Source: Streptomyces sp. NBC_01723
Lineage (GTDB): Bacteria; Actinomycetota; Actinomycetes; Streptomycetales; Streptomycetaceae
Assembly: GCF_036246005.1 (NCBI RefSeq)
Contig: NZ_CP109171.1
Coordinates: 8,296,001 to 8,360,000, forward strand
Direction: 5' to 3'
DNA: 64,000 nucleotides
Shown here: positions 46,501 to 56,719 of the stretch, in pieces
Numbering within the stretch: position 1 is the first letter of the stretch
How the letters are laid out: the number at the start of each line of letters is the position of its first letter
Program-made: the position numbers and the translations under genes
Notes under the pieces: model-generated
Database searches by the model: none
What the model was told of the DNA's origin: nothing
The model's input: only the letters and a program-made list of their open reading frames with translations

Positions 46501-47154
46501 TCAGCCCAGCGCGAAGGGGAGCCGCGCGGCGAGCCCGCCCAGTGCCGTCGTCTCCGCCGCGGTCGGGGCACGCCGGCCCGTGCCCACCAGCAGCGCGTCC
46601 GCGTCGCCGAACGACCGGGGGAACTCCTCCCCGACGACCCGCTCCAGCAGCGCCCGGGCCCCGGCCAGCGCCTCGGCGGGAGGCGCGGCCGCCTCCGGGA
46701 GGTGGGCGACGAGGTCGAGGTGGTGCAGCGACCACTCCAGGACGTATGCCGAGAGGTAGTCGCCCGCTGTGAGCACCTGGTCCTGGGTCTCCACGCGGGC
46801 GGCGGGGTCCGCGAGTCCGGCGGCGCGGCCGGCGGCCGAACCCACGTCGTCCAGATGGAACGTGAGCAGCCACGGCTCCTGGTAGGCGGCTGCCAGCCGG
46901 ACGGTCAGCGCGTCCAACGGGTCGTCGCCCGTGGGGGTCTCGACGACGTTCCAGTAGGTCGCCGCGGACCGGGTCGGCTCCGCCGAGGCCGGGGTGGCCA
47001 GGGTGATCAGCACGTCCTGGGCGTCGATGACCAGGTGGCACACCAGGTCCCGGACGAGCCAGCCGGTGCAGCCGGACGGCCGTGCGAAGTCCTCGTCGGC
47101 GAGCTCGGCGACGGCCGTGCGCAGGGCCGCCCATGAGCTGGTGAAGAGCTCCAT
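46501..47154 (-). CDS. DinB/MDMPI-superfamily protein (mycothiol-dependent maleylpyruvate isomerase-like)
   Basis: A 217-residue helical-bundle protein. The N-terminal SSWAALRTAVAELADEDFAR, PSGCTGWLVRDLVCHLVID has the first metal His of the MDMPI/DinB_2 fold; further conserved His residues lie in YVLEWSLHHLDLV, the typical HxxxH pair. Members are mycothiol- or bacillithiol-dependent transferases, or uncharacterised. ATG at 47154 lacks a strong ribosome-binding site. It lies 70 bases after the stop of the AI-2E transporter gene on the same strand. Confidence 0.8.
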   Translation of the reverse strand: MELFTSSWAALRTAVAELADEDFARPSGCTGWLVRDLVCHLVIDAQDVLITLATPASAEPTRSAATYWNVVETPTGDDPLDALTVRLAAAYQEPWLLTFHLDDVGSAAGRAAGLADPAARVETQDQVLTAGDYLSAYVLEWSLHHLDLVAHLPEAAAPPAEALAGARALLERVVGEEFPRSFGDADALLVGTGRRAPTAAETTALGGLAARLPFALG

Positions 47155-47224
47155 GACCGCAAGCCAACAGCACCCGTGCCGCCGCGGCGACCGGTTTCCC
47201 GCCCGCCGCCGCCCGCCCGGCCGC

Positions 47225-48331
47225 TCAGGCCCCCGCAGGCGCCGCCGGTGCCTGAGCGGGTTCCTCCGGTGGTTCGACGAGTTGCTCGCGCACGTAGTTC
47301 CAGACCACCGCGATCAGCGCCGCGATCGGCACCGCGAGCAGACTGCCCACGATCCCGGCCAGGCTGCCGCCCAGCGTCACCGCCAGCAGGATCACCGCCG
47401 CGTGCAGACCGAGGCCGCGGCTCTGGATGATGGGCTGGAACACGTTGCCCTCCAACTGCTGTACGACGACGATGATCGCCAGCACGAGCAGCGCGTCCGT
47501 CAGCCCGTTGGACACCAGCGCGATGAGCACCGCGACGAAGCCCGCGAACAGGGCTCCCACGATGGGCACGAACGCGGACACGAACGTCAGCACCGCCAGC
47601 GGCAGGACCAGGGGCACACCCAGGATCCACAGCCCGAGTCCGATGAAGACCGCGTCGAGCAGGCCCACCAGTGCCTGCGAGCGGACGAAGGAGCCCAGGG
47701 TCTCCCAGGCACGCAGGGCCACGGCCGGGACGTCGGTGGCCAGCCGGCCGGGCAGCTGACGGGTGAGCCACGGCAGGAACCGCGGTCCGTCCTTGAGGAA
47801 GAAGAACATCAGGAAGAGGCCCAGCACCGCGGTGATCAGACCGTTGACCACGACGCTCACCCCCGTGGTCACGGCGGTCACCACACTGCCGACGCTGTCC
47901 TGGAGGCGGGCCATGGCCGAGTCGAGCGCACCCGTGATCTGATCGTCGCCGATGTTCAGCGGCGGACCGGCGGCCCACTCGCGCAGCCGCTCGATGCCCT
48001 CGACCACACCGTCGGTCAACTCCCCGGTCTGGGACGACATCGGTACCGCGATCAGCGCCACGATGCCGAGGAGGGCGAGCAGGAACCCGACCGTGACCGT
48101 CGCCGCGGCGAGCGCGGGGCGCCAGCCGTGCCGGCGCAGGAAGCGGGCCGCGGGCCAGGTCAGCGTGGTCAACAGCAGGCCGACTATCAGGGGCCACACG
48201 ACCGACCACATGCGGCCGAGGAGCCACAGGGCCACCGCGAGCATGACGAGTATGAGCAGCAACTCGGCAGAGACGCGGGCGCCGGTGCGCAGCGCGGCGC
48301 GGGTCCTCGCGGAACTCAATCTGGCAGACAT
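47225..48331 (-). CDS. AI-2E (PerM/UPF0118) family transporter
   Basis: A 368-residue integral membrane protein with about seven to eight helices, first at about 25-60, and the family's conserved ends: GLFLMFFFLKDG, SQALVGLLDAVFIGLGLWILGVP, FVPIVGALFAG and VVQQLEGNVFQPIIQSRGLGLHA. Family members export autoinducer-2-like molecules or act as Na/Li:H antiporters; most are uncharacterised. I chose ATG at 48331 with AGGGTGG nine bases before, not the GTG nine bases further upstream. The glycerol kinase gene lies 69 bases upstream on the same strand. Confidence 0.88.
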   Translation of the reverse strand: MSARLSSARTRAALRTGARVSAELLLILVMLAVALWLLGRMWSVVWPLIVGLLLTTLTWPAARFLRRHGWRPALAAATVTVGFLLALLGIVALIAVPMSSQTGELTDGVVEGIERLREWAAGPPLNIGDDQITGALDSAMARLQDSVGSVVTAVTTGVSVVVNGLITAVLGLFLMFFFLKDGPRFLPWLTRQLPGRLATDVPAVALRAWETLGSFVRSQALVGLLDAVFIGLGLWILGVPLVLPLAVLTFVSAFVPIVGALFAGFVAVLIALVSNGLTDALLVLAIIVVVQQLEGNVFQPIIQSRGLGLHAAVILLAVTLGGSLAGIVGSLLAVPIAALIAVVWNYVREQLVEPPEEPAQAPAAPAGA

Positions 48332-48400
48332 GGGGGCCACCCTATGGGCAAGCCCCGCCGTCCCCGGGCGTGAGGGTCTCCGCGGGAACCCGCGCTGTGC

Positions 48401-49924
48401 TCAGCTCTCGGGCACCTTGACCCAGTCGAGGGTGCGCTCCACGGCCATCTTCCAGCCGGCGTAACCTTCCGCGCGCCGCTCCTCGGACCACTGGGGTTCC
48501 CAGCGCCTCGACTCGCGCCAGTGCGTGCGCAGTTCGTCGGTATCCCGCCAGAAGCCCGTCGCGAGCCCCGCCGCGTAGGCCGCGCCGAGCGCGGTGGTCT
48601 CCGCGACGACCGGGCGGCTGACCGGGACGCCGAGGACGTCGGCCTGGATCTGCATGCAGAGGTCGTTGGCGGTCACACCGCCGTCGACCCTGAGCACGTC
48701 CAGGTGGACGCCGGAGTCCTGCTCCATGGCCACGACCACGTCGCGGCTCTGGTAGCAGATGGCCTCCAGCGTCGCCCGTGCCAGGTGCGCGTTGTCGTTG
48801 TACCGGGCGAGCCCGACGATCGCGCCTCGGGCGTCGGAGCGCCAGTAGGGGGCGAACAGGCCGGAGAAGGCGGGGACGAAGTACATGCCGCCGTTGTCCT
48901 CGACGGAACGGGCCAGTTCCTCGCTCTCGGCCGCGGTCTTGATGATCTTCATCTGGTCGCGCAGCCACTGCACCGCCGAACCCGTCACCGCGATGGAGCC
49001 CTCCAGCGCGTAGACCGCCGGGCTGTCGCCGAACTGGTAGGCCACCGTGGTGAGCAGGCCGTGCTCCGAACGAACCAGTTCGGTGCCGGTGTTGAGGACC
49101 AGGAAGTTGCCGGTGCCGTAGGTGTTCTTGGCCTCGCCGGGCGAGAAGCAGACCTGCCCGACGGTCGCCGCGTGCTGGTCGCCGAGGACGCCGGTGATGG
49201 GAACGGCGGCGCGCAGCGGCCGGGAGGTCCGGGTGGTGCCGTACGCCTCCCGGTGCGAGGACGGGTTGATGGTGGGCAGCATGCTCCGCGGGATCCCGAA
49301 GAAGCCCAGCAGTTCGTCGTCCCAGTCGAGCGTCTCCAGGTTCATCAGCATGGTGCGGCTCGCGTTGGTCACGTCGGTGGCGTGGATGCCGCCGTCGGGA
49401 CCGCCGGTCAGGTTCCACAGCACCCAGCAGTCCGTGTTGCCGAACACGGCGTGGCCCTGTTCGGCCGCCTCGCGGACGCCGTCGACGTTCTCCAGGATCC
49501 ACTGGATCTTTCCGCCGGAGAAGTACGTCGCCGGGGGCAGCCCGGCCTTGCGGCGGATGACGTCGCCCCGTCCCGAGCGCTCCAGGTTGGCCGCGATGGC
49601 GTCGGTGCGGGTGTCCTGCCACACGATGGCGTTGTAGTAGGGACGCCCGGTGCGGGGGTCCCAGACCACCGTGGTCTCGCGCTGGTTGGTGATGCCGATG
49701 GCCGCCAGGTCGCTGCCCGACAGGCCGCCGTTGCGCAGCGCGTTCTGCATCACCGAGTTGGTGCGCTCCCAGATCTCGACCGGGTCGTGCTCCACCCATC
49801 CGGAGCGCGGGAGGATCTGCTCGTGCTCCAGTTGGTGCTTCGCGACCTCGTTGCCGCCGTGGTCGAAGATCATGAATCGGGTGCTGGTGGTCCCCTGGTC
49901 CACCGCGCCGATGAAGTCCGCCAT
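48401..49924 (-). CDS. glpK: Glycerol kinase
   Basis: A 507-residue FGGY kinase that makes glycerol 3-phosphate from glycerol and ATP. The phosphate-binding [14 protein letters not shown] is at 9-22, the glycerol-contact region [11 protein letters not shown] and [13 protein letters not shown] follow, and the C-terminal ATP site ([25 protein letters not shown]) is intact. Full length. ATG at 49924; GAGAGG lies about ten bases upstream. It follows glpF by 25 bases, so both are one operon, and no DhaK or glpD gene lies next to them. Confidence 0.96.
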   Translation of the reverse strand: MADFIGAVDQGTTSTRFMIFDHGGNEVAKHQLEHEQILPRSGWVEHDPVEIWERTNSVMQNALRNGGLSGSDLAAIGITNQRETTVVWDPRTGRPYYNAIVWQDTRTDAIAANLERSGRGDVIRRKAGLPPATYFSGGKIQWILENVDGVREAAEQGHAVFGNTDCWVLWNLTGGPDGGIHATDVTNASRTMLMNLETLDWDDELLGFFGIPRSMLPTINPSSHREAYGTTRTSRPLRAAVPITGVLGDQHAATVGQVCFSPGEAKNTYGTGNFLVLNTGTELVRSEHGLLTTVAYQFGDSPAVYALEGSIAVTGSAVQWLRDQMKIIKTAAESEELARSVEDNGGMYFVPAFSGLFAPYWRSDARGAIVGLARYNDNAHLARATLEAICYQSRDVVVAMEQDSGVHLDVLRVDGGVTANDLCMQIQADVLGVPVSRPVVAETTALGAAYAAGLATGFWRDTDELRTHWRESRRWEPQWSEERRAEGYAGWKMAVERTLDWVKVPES

Positions 49925-49949
49925 GGTTGTGCCGCCTCTCCGGCCGGTG

Positions 49950-50795
49950 TCAGCCTTCTGATGCCGGGACACGCCCCGGCGGTTCGGGCTCGGCGGTCGG
50001 CAGGAACCGGCCGACGAACACCTTGTACAGACCGGCGCCGAGCACGCCTCCGATCAGCGGGCCGAGGATCGGCACCCAGAAGTAGAGATTTCCGTACTGA
50101 TCTCGCCACGCGCCCCCGTACCCGGTGAGGAAGCTGGCCAGCCGGGGACCGAAGTCACGGGCCGGGTTGATGGCGTAGCCGGCGTTGGTGCCGTAGGCCA
50201 TGCCGATCGCGACCACGATCAGGCCGATGATGAAGGCGCCCAGGTTCGCGCCCGGCGGGGTGTTCAGCATGTCCGTGACGGCCAGGATCAGCAGCAGCAG
50301 GATGGCGGTGCCGATGACCTGGTCGCGGAACGCGCCCCACTCGTGCACCGGGAGCGCCGGGTTGCCGTTGGCGGGCAGGGTGGAGAACACCGTCTGCGTC
50401 TTGATGGTGAGCCCGGGGTCGGCCTTCGCCAGGGCCTCGCTGTAGTTCCAGCGGACGATGAGCGCCGCCACGAAGGCGCCCGCCGTCTGGGCCAGTGCGT
50501 ACGGGAGCACCTTGCGCCAGGGGAAGCCCTTGAAGGTGGCGAGGGCGAGGGTCACCGCCGGGTTGAGGTGGGCGCCACTCAGCCGGGCCGCCACATAGAC
50601 GCCGAGCGTGACACCGAAGCCCCACGCCCAGGCGATGCTGTCGTGGTCCCCGAGGCCGCCGGCGGGGTCGGTGAGGGCACCGCCCGCCGCGACCTGGGCG
50701 ACCACGCCGCAGCCGAAGAGGATAAGGATCATCGTGCCGGCGAATTCGGCCGACACTTCACCGATCAGACCGTGTCTTTTGAGCCGCTCAGCCAT
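49950..50795 (-). CDS. glpF: Glycerol uptake facilitator (aquaglyceroporin)
   Basis: A 281-residue six-helix MIP channel. The first NPA motif is in [10 protein letters not shown] (Asn78), the second in [12 protein letters not shown] (Asn210), and Asp214 after NPAR is the mark of glycerol rather than water channels. Extracellular loops are longer than in E. coli GlpF. It is the first gene of the glpFK unit. AAGGTGAG precedes the ATG. Confidence 0.95.
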   Translation of the reverse strand: MAERLKRHGLIGEVSAEFAGTMILILFGCGVVAQVAAGGALTDPAGGLGDHDSIAWAWGFGVTLGVYVAARLSGAHLNPAVTLALATFKGFPWRKVLPYALAQTAGAFVAALIVRWNYSEALAKADPGLTIKTQTVFSTLPANGNPALPVHEWGAFRDQVIGTAILLLLILAVTDMLNTPPGANLGAFIIGLIVVAIGMAYGTNAGYAINPARDFGPRLASFLTGYGGAWRDQYGNLYFWVPILGPLIGGVLGAGLYKVFVGRFLPTAEPEPPGRVPASEG

Positions 50796-50938
50796 GGAAG
50801 CTCACCTTCCGCCGGCATGACCGGCTGTCGACTGTTCGAGCATCTCCTCGGACAGACTAAGGTCACTTCCGACAAACCGCACATAGAGGACAAGCGTGAC
50901 GAGCGGTCACCTCGTACGCGGGTGCCGTGCGTTTCCTC

Positions 50939-51556
50939 TCACGCCTCCGGGCGGACGGCGTCGAGCGCCGGGGCGATGACGGCGAAGGCCCGCTCGGTCA
51001 GTGCCACCGGATCCTCGGTGCCGTCGCTCTCGCTCCAGCGGTGCAGCACGGTGTTGAACGCGGTCAGCGCCATCCCCGCGGCCAGTTGGGGATAGAGGTC
51101 GACGTCCGCGGCGGGGCCCGGACGGAGGGCCAGCTCCGCCGTCAGGTCCTCGCGCCACTGTCCCTGCCGCTCCAGGAAGCGGGCGTGCAGGGCCGGGGTG
51201 CGCAGAATCAGCTGGACCACCCGCAGTGCTCTGTCCGAGTGATCGGCGCAGGCGGCGATGGGGGCCGAAAGGGCGTTCCGCAACGCCAGGGAAGGGCGTT
51301 CGGTGGTGGGGCGGTCGGCCAGCTCCTGATGGATGCCGGCGCCCATGTCGGTCAGGAACTGAACGACCACGTCCTCCTTGGACGCGAAGTACCGGAAGAA
51401 CGTCCTCTTGGACACTCCCGCGGTGCTCGCGATCTCGTCGATGGTGACCGCGTCGAACCCCTTCGAGGCCAGCAGTTGCAGCGCCGCCTCGGTCAGTTCG
51501 TCCGAGACGAGTTGACGCTTGCGCTGGGCCAGGCTGGCTTCGGGGCGAGTGTTCAC
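50939..51556 (-). CDS. TetR-family transcriptional regulator
   Basis: A 205-residue repressor. Helix-turn-helix at about 15-60: ELTEAALQLLASKGFDAVTI and DEIASTAGVSKRTFFRYFASKED. The C-terminal domain has the TetR_C pattern with AAGMALTAFNTVLHRW. GTG start at 51556; a TACGAT sequence six bases upstream could be a -10 of a leaderless transcript, since no Shine-Dalgarno is seen. Divergent from an SDR gene, its likely target. Confidence 0.9.
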   Translation of the reverse strand: MNTRPEASLAQRKRQLVSDELTEAALQLLASKGFDAVTIDEIASTAGVSKRTFFRYFASKEDVVVQFLTDMGAGIHQELADRPTTERPSLALRNALSAPIAACADHSDRALRVVQLILRTPALHARFLERQGQWREDLTAELALRPGPAADVDLYPQLAAGMALTAFNTVLHRWSESDGTEDPVALTERAFAVIAPALDAVRPEA

Positions 51557-51571
51557 CGGCTCATCGTAACC

Positions 51572-51617
51572 CCATGCCTCGCATGGCACCGGGTTACCTT
51601 GTTGACACTCGGTGCCA
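51572..51617. promoter_or_regulatory. Palindromes in the TetR/SDR intergenic region
   Basis: Two inverted repeats lie between the divergent starts. CCATGC-CTC-GCATGG is perfect at 51572-51586. TGGCACCG (51584-51591) pairs with CGGTGCCA (51610-51617). TTGACA at 51602-51607 is a perfect -35 for the SDR gene and falls between the second arms, with CATGGT at 51625 as a weak -10. Binding of TetR here would block the SDR promoter. Confidence 0.55.
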
Positions 51618-51637
51618 TCAGCGGCATGGTGAGCCAC

Positions 51638-52576
51638 ATGACACAACAGCGATGTTGGACCACCGAGCGGATCGCGGACCAGAGCGCACGGGTGTTCGTC
51701 GTCACCGGAGCCGGCAGCGGCCTGGGCCTGGCGACCACCCGGGCCCTCGCCGAGCGGGGCGGACACGTGATCCTCGCCGTGCGTGACGAGGAGAAGGGAC
51801 GGCGGGCGGCCGCGCGGATCTCCGCCGGGACGCCGGGCGGCCGCCTGGAGGTGCGCCGGCTCGACCTGGCCGACCTCGAATCGGTGCGGGCCTTCGCCCA
51901 GGGGGTGCGTGCCGACCATCCGAGGGTCGACGTGCTCGTCAACAACGCCGGCATCATGGCGCCGCCCCGGCGACTGAGCGCGCAGGGGCACGAGTCGCAG
52001 TTCGCCTGCAACCACCTGGGCCACTTCGCGCTCACCGGCCTGCTGATCGACCTGCTGGCCGGAGCGCGGGACCCCCGCGTGGTGACGGTGACGTCCGCCA
52101 ACCACCGGCAGGGGCGCCTCTTCCTCGACGACCTCACCGGTGAACGCCACTACTCACCCATGGGGTTCTACAACCAGTCGAAGTTCGCGAACGCCGTCTT
52201 CGGACGGGAGCTGCACCGGCGACTGGCCAGGGCGGGCAGCCCGGTGCGCAGCGTCCTCGCGCACCCGGGCTACAGCGCCACCGGCCTGCAGACGAGCGCG
52301 CCGGTCGCCGCCGTGCGGTTCCTGTTCGGCCGCCTTCTCCTCCCCCTGGCCCAGTCCGCCGAGCGGGGCGCCCTCCCGCAGCTGTACGCGGCGACCGACC
52401 CGGGCGCGCTGAGCGGCGACTTCATGGGCCCGGACGGACCGGGCGAGCTGAGGGGTGGACCGACGCGGGTACGGCTGTCGCCGGCGGCGGACGACGAAGC
52501 CACCGGCCGCCGGCTGTGGGACCTGTCGGAGCGGCTGACCGGCGTCCGGTACCCGCTTTCGTCCACGGCCGTCTGA
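51638..52576 (+). CDS. Short-chain dehydrogenase (retinol dehydrogenase-like)
   Basis: A 312-residue SDR of the protochlorophyllide/retinol dehydrogenase type. NAD(P) motif TGAGSGLG near residue 25, NNAGIMAPP, Ser in VTVTSANHRQG, and YNQSK near 175. The C-terminal half is long (FGRLLLPLAQSAERGALPQLYAA). The ATG at 51638 has GGTGAG four bases upstream; in-frame starts at 51626 and 51629 are possible but lack a site. Regulated probably by the divergent TetR. Substrate unknown. Confidence 0.88.
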   Translation: MTQQRCWTTERIADQSARVFVVTGAGSGLGLATTRALAERGGHVILAVRDEEKGRRAAARISAGTPGGRLEVRRLDLADLESVRAFAQGVRADHPRVDVLVNNAGIMAPPRRLSAQGHESQFACNHLGHFALTGLLIDLLAGARDPRVVTVTSANHRQGRLFLDDLTGERHYSPMGFYNQSKFANAVFGRELHRRLARAGSPVRSVLAHPGYSATGLQTSAPVAAVRFLFGRLLLPLAQSAERGALPQLYAATDPGALSGDFMGPDGPGELRGGPTRVRLSPAADDEATGRRLWDLSERLTGVRYPLSSTAV

Positions 52577-52586
52577 GACCGGCCGC

Positions 52587-53417
52587 TCAGGGCGCGATCG
52601 GCAGCATGCGTTTGTGGTCGGTCTGACGGTAGCGGGTGACGATCCTCTGGAAGGCCTCGTCCTTGACCGGCTTGCCCTCCAGGAAGTCGTCGATCTCCTC
52701 GTAGGTGACGCCGAGGGCGTCCTCGTCGGCCTTGCCGGGGGCGAGGGACTCCAGGTCGGCCGTCGGCACCTTGCCCACCAGCTCGGCGGGCGCCCCCAGC
52801 CGGTCCGCCAGGGCACGCACACGGCGCTTGGTGAGACCGGTCAGCGGCACCAGGTCGGCGGCGCCGTCGCCGAACTTGGTGAAGAATCCGGAGACCGCCT
52901 CGGCCGCGTGGTCGGTGCCGACGACGAGGCCCTGGTGCGCCCCGGCCACCGCGTACTGGGCGATCATGCGCTGCCGGGCCTTGATGTTCCCGTGCACGAA
53001 GTCCTGGTGGTGGTCGTCGCGGAACGCCACGTCGGCGGCGAGCAGGGCGTCGAGCGCCGCGTCGCTCGCGGGCCTCACGTCGACGGTCAGCACCTGGTCG
53101 GCCTGGATGAAGGAGAGCGCGAGCTGGGCGTGGTGCTCGTCGGCCTGGACGCCGTGCGGCAGCCGCATCGCGTAGAAGCGCGCCTCGTGGCCGGCGGCCC
53201 GGGCCCGCTCCACGGCGAGCTGGCACAGCCGGCCCGCGGTGGTGGAGTCGACGCCTCCGCTGATGCCGAGCACGAGGGACCGCAGCCCGGTGGAGGTCAG
53301 CCGGTCGGCCAGGAAGGCCACCCGGCGTTCGATCTCCCGGTCGGCGTCGAAGGTCTCCGCGACCTCGAGTTCCCGGGCGATCTCCAGTTGCAGGGCGATG
53401 GACGCCGGCTCGCTCAT
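52587..53417 (-). CDS. nadE: NH3-dependent NAD synthetase
   Basis: A 276-residue enzyme that amidates nicotinic acid adenine dinucleotide to NAD with ATP and ammonia. The PP-loop SGGVDS is at 53-58, the [11 protein letters not shown] and [18 protein letters not shown] segments and the VVGTDHAAE motif are conserved. No glutaminase domain is present, so this is the ammonia-dependent form. The ATG follows AAGGAG. It faces the SDR gene with ten bases between stops. Other NAD-biosynthesis genes are not nearby. Confidence 0.95.
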   Translation of the reverse strand: MSEPASIALQLEIARELEVAETFDADREIERRVAFLADRLTSTGLRSLVLGISGGVDSTTAGRLCQLAVERARAAGHEARFYAMRLPHGVQADEHHAQLALSFIQADQVLTVDVRPASDAALDALLAADVAFRDDHHQDFVHGNIKARQRMIAQYAVAGAHQGLVVGTDHAAEAVSGFFTKFGDGAADLVPLTGLTKRRVRALADRLGAPAELVGKVPTADLESLAPGKADEDALGVTYEEIDDFLEGKPVKDEAFQRIVTRYRQTDHKRMLPIAP

Positions 53418-53491
53418 GCCGCTCCTTGTTCGATGTGCAGGGCCTCGGTCACTCACCCTACCGAGCGACGCCCTCCGACCCGGAGCGGGAG

Positions 53492-53523
53492 GTGCGGGGC
53501 GGCCGTCAGGGGCCGCCCCGCAC
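53492..53523. terminator. Terminator upstream of nadE
   Basis: A perfect 13-base-pair stem GTGCGGGGCGGCC / GGCCGCCCCGCAC with a GTCAGG loop. It lies between the stop of the large secreted protein gene and the nadE start, so it should stop read-through from that gene. Confidence 0.85.
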
Positions 53524-53532
53524 GCTCGCCGG

Positions 53533-56500
53533 TCAGGTGAGGGGTTCCACCCGGATGTTCCGGAAACGGACCTTGTTCCCGTGGTCCTGCAACCGGATCG
53601 CCCCGGCCGACGGTGTCTCGGCCCGGCCGGAGGCGGTGGGCCCGTCGAGGACGATGTCGTCGTGGACCTTCTGGCCGTTCCAGACCACCGTCACCCGCGC
53701 GTCGGCGGTCTTGCGGCCGCCGTCGTCGAAGCGGGCGGCACGGAAGACGACGTCGTACGTCTGCCAGGTCTCCGGGGCCGCGGCCGCGTTGGTGTCGGGC
53801 GCCTTCTTGAGATAGATCGCACCTGCCTCGTTGGTGTCCAGGGTGGTGTCACCGTAGGAGTCGAGGATCTGCAGCTCGTAGCGGTCCTGGAGGAAGATGC
53901 CGCTGTTGCCGCGGTCCTGGCCGGTCACGTCGGGCGGCAGCAGGGGGACGCGGAACTCCACGTGCAGTTTGAAGTCCTGGTAGGCGTCCTTGGTACGGAT
54001 GTCACCGCAGCACACCTCCATCGACTTCTCCTCGGCGAGCGGCCAGGCCACCCGCCGCCCGTCCGTGTGCTGCCACTGCTCCTGCGAGGCCGCGGTGCCG
54101 TCGAACAGGGCGACGCGGGCGCCCCGCGGGTGCACGGTCACCAGGTCGAGGTTGACGTGGCCGGTGTCCCCGGCGTCGTACCGGTAGGACACCGTGTTGT
54201 GGCCCGCGCGCAGCTTCAGCCGCTCGGTGCGCGTGGACCAGGTGTCCCAGTCCCCGGTGGACTCGAGCCGCGTCTGCCGCACCTTCTTCCCGTTGGCGTA
54301 CAGGGACAGCGACTTGGTGCCCTCGAAGGGGTTCGGGCCGTTGGAGTAGCGCAGGCCCACGTCGTAGGTGCCCGACTTCGGGACGGTCACGTCGAACGTC
54401 GTGGCTACCCCGCCCTCGGTGGCGTAGCGGTCGACGAACCCGCTGCCGGAGTAGCCGGCGTGGTCGGTGTCGATGCCGGCCTTGCCCGTCAGGCGGGCCT
54501 CCTCGGCCTCGTACAGGGTGGCCGGCGGGGGCTGCTTGCCGGGCATCTCGTTGAGCGTGTACCAGGCCTCGGTGCTCCACAGCGCCTCACCGGACTCCGA
54601 GCTGAAGGGACGCGGGGAGCGCACGTGCACCACGCGGTCCGGCTTGAGCCCGTCCAGCCGCAGCCGCACGGTCCGCCCGTCGCCGGAGAGGGTCGCCGAC
54701 CGCACGGCCAGCTCCTCCTCGGCGATCTTCGGGCCGCCGTAGTCGGCGGTCGGCGTGTAGCCCCACTGCTCGACCCGGTAGCGGTCGGCGAGTTCCGCGG
54801 CGGTCTCCTCGGAGACCGGCTGGGTGTACGTGAGGTCGAAGCCGCCCGGTACGGCCCGCATCTTCTGGATGTCGAAGGTGTTGCCGCCGTTCGGCGTCAG
54901 CTTCTGCAGACCGAACTTCAGCTTGCCCTCCTGTCCCCAGTTGCCGTCCGCGCCGAGACCGCCGGCGTAGACCGCGCCGTCGGGGCCCACGGAGATCCGG
55001 TTGACCCCGGCCTCCAGGCCCTGGGTGTAGCGGAAGACGGCGCCCTGGTACTGGCCCCTCACCTTCTCCAGGTAGGCGCGCTGGAGGCCGCCGTAGGTGA
55101 CGTCGCCGATCAGCATCTGACCGGCGAAGGTGCCCTTGCTCACGTACTGCGGCGTGGAGGGCGAGTTGCCGATCTCGTTCTGCGGCAGCCACAGCACCGG
55201 TTCGGTGACCGGGGACTTCTCGAAGGGGCCCGCGGGCTCGGTGTAGTGGTTGAAGAAGCGGTCCTGCTTGACGTGGACGAGCTTCGAGGACGGCAGCCAT
55301 CCGCCCTGGTTGTCGGTGGCGAAGAGGTCGCCGCCGGGGCCCCAGCCGATGCCGTTGGGCGTGCGCAGCCCGCCCGCGACCGGGCTGATCTTCCCGGTCT
55401 TCTTGCTGACCCTGTACGTCGTCCCGCGGCCCGGCGCGGGCTGCGGTGTGGTGGTCGCGCCGCCGAGGTCGATGGCGACGGAGAGGTTCACGTAGAAGTA
55501 CCCGTCGCGGTAGAGCAGCCCGAAGGCGAACTCGTGGAAGTTGCCGCCGTACGGCCAGGTGGCGACCGTGCGGTACTCGTCGGTCACCTCGTCGCCGTCC
55601 TCGTCGACCAGCCGGGTGAGTTCGTGCTTCTGGGACACGTAGAGCGCGCCGTCGACGTACTTGATGCCCATCGGCTCGCGCAGCCCCTCGGCCACCTTCT
55701 TGACGGTGACCTTGTCGCGGCTGGTCGCGCCGGTGACGTTGTCGAGGAGATACACCTCCCCGGCAACGTTGTCGGTGCCGCCCCAGGTGCTGATCGCGAG
55801 ACGTCCGTCGGGCAGCCAGTCCATGCCGCTGACCTGGGGCTCGAATCCGTCGGGGCGCAGGTCGGTGAGGGTCAGGTCGGGGCGTACCGAGTTCAGCGGC
55901 AGACCGTCGCCGGGGGTGTCGGTGCCCGCCTCGCACTCCTTGCGGCCCGGCGCCGTCACCCGGACGACCCCGGCGTCGGTGCTCAGCGCCTCCTGCGGGA
56001 CGACGCTGAAGCCGCTCTCTCCCGGCGGCATCCAGGACAGTTGCAGCTGCTGGCCGCCGCCGCGGTCGAAGTGCTCGACGCGCAGCGGGTGCGCGCCGGC
56101 GGTGAGCTCGGCCGTGCCGTCCTTCGGCTCGGCGCCGTGCAGGCCGTCGTGGTCGATCACCGTGGCGCCGTCCAGCGTGAGCCGGGAGCCGTCGTCGCTG
56201 ACGAGCCGGAACGCGTAGGTGCCGTCGCGGGGGGCGACCAGGTAACCGGACGCCTCCGTCACGAAGTTGTCGGCGATGCCGCCGAAGTCGGCCGTACTGG
56301 ACCAGTCGACCGTCGGCATCAGCTTGTCGTGGTTGGGGGTCTGGCCCGGTTTGAGGGTGCACAGCTCGTTCAGGGGCGTCTGGACGTCGAACACCCGCAT
56401 GGTGACCCCGGGTTCCTGCGGCGGGATGTCCGCCGGGGCCGCGGAGGAGGCCGGGGCCGCCAGGACGCCGCCGGCGGACACTGCTGACGCCAGCAGGAGG

Positions 56501-56541
56501 ATGAGGTGTCTTCGGGCGCGCGAGAACAGCCGTGGGGGCAT
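53533..56541 (-). CDS. Secreted multidomain protein: PA14, beta-propeller, CBM, DUF1080
   Basis: A 1002-residue exported protein. Signal peptide 1-33 ([21 protein letters not shown]); PA14-like domain about 40-175 ([17 protein letters not shown]); a six-bladed propeller like membrane-bound glucose/sorbosone dehydrogenases about 190-590 ([37 protein letters not shown]); a CBM35/CBM6-like domain about 670-800 ([20 protein letters not shown]-like end); and a DUF1080 domain about 820-1000 ([48 protein letters not shown]). DUF1080 members hydrolyse 3-keto-glycosides. The combination suggests oxidised-sugar handling outside the cell. GGAGG before ATG at 56541. No neighbouring operon partner is clear. 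Confidence 0.8.
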   Translation of the reverse strand: MPPRLFSRARRHLILLLASAVSAGGVLAAPASSAAPADIPPQEPGVTMRVFDVQTPLNELCTLKPGQTPNHDKLMPTVDWSSTADFGGIADNFVTEASGYLVAPRDGTYAFRLVSDDGSRLTLDGATVIDHDGLHGAEPKDGTAELTAGAHPLRVEHFDRGGGQQLQLSWMPPGESGFSVVPQEALSTDAGVVRVTAPGRKECEAGTDTPGDGLPLNSVRPDLTLTDLRPDGFEPQVSGMDWLPDGRLAISTWGGTDNVAGEVYLLDNVTGATSRDKVTVKKVAEGLREPMGIKYVDGALYVSQKHELTRLVDEDGDEVTDEYRTVATWPYGGNFHEFAFGLLYRDGYFYVNLSVAIDLGGATTTPQPAPGRGTTYRVSKKTGKISPVAGGLRTPNGIGWGPGGDLFATDNQGGWLPSSKLVHVKQDRFFNHYTEPAGPFEKSPVTEPVLWLPQNEIGNSPSTPQYVSKGTFAGQMLIGDVTYGGLQRAYLEKVRGQYQGAVFRYTQGLEAGVNRISVGPDGAVYAGGLGADGNWGQEGKLKFGLQKLTPNGGNTFDIQKMRAVPGGFDLTYTQPVSEETAAELADRYRVEQWGYTPTADYGGPKIAEEELAVRSATLSGDGRTVRLRLDGLKPDRVVHVRSPRPFSSESGEALWSTEAWYTLNEMPGKQPPPATLYEAEEARLTGKAGIDTDHAGYSGSGFVDRYATEGGVATTFDVTVPKSGTYDVGLRYSNGPNPFEGTKSLSLYANGKKVRQTRLESTGDWDTWSTRTERLKLRAGHNTVSYRYDAGDTGHVNLDLVTVHPRGARVALFDGTAASQEQWQHTDGRRVAWPLAEEKSMEVCCGDIRTKDAYQDFKLHVEFRVPLLPPDVTGQDRGNSGIFLQDRYELQILDSYGDTTLDTNEAGAIYLKKAPDTNAAAAPETWQTYDVVFRAARFDDGGRKTADARVTVVWNGQKVHDDIVLDGPTASGRAETPSAGAIRLQDHGNKVRFRNIRVEPLT

Positions 56542-56719
56542 TGGTCCTCCAGTGAGTGGGGACCGGACCGTGCCGGAAATCGCTCCGGTCATGAGCGGCA
56601 GGACGGTGGTTCCGCCGCAAAGGTAGGAGACTTCCGCTTGGCATGTCCATACTTTGTCATCGATGTGTTCAAAGTTCTCGGCGCTCGAAGTGGGCTGCTC
56701 CGAAGCGTGGTTGGGGCTA

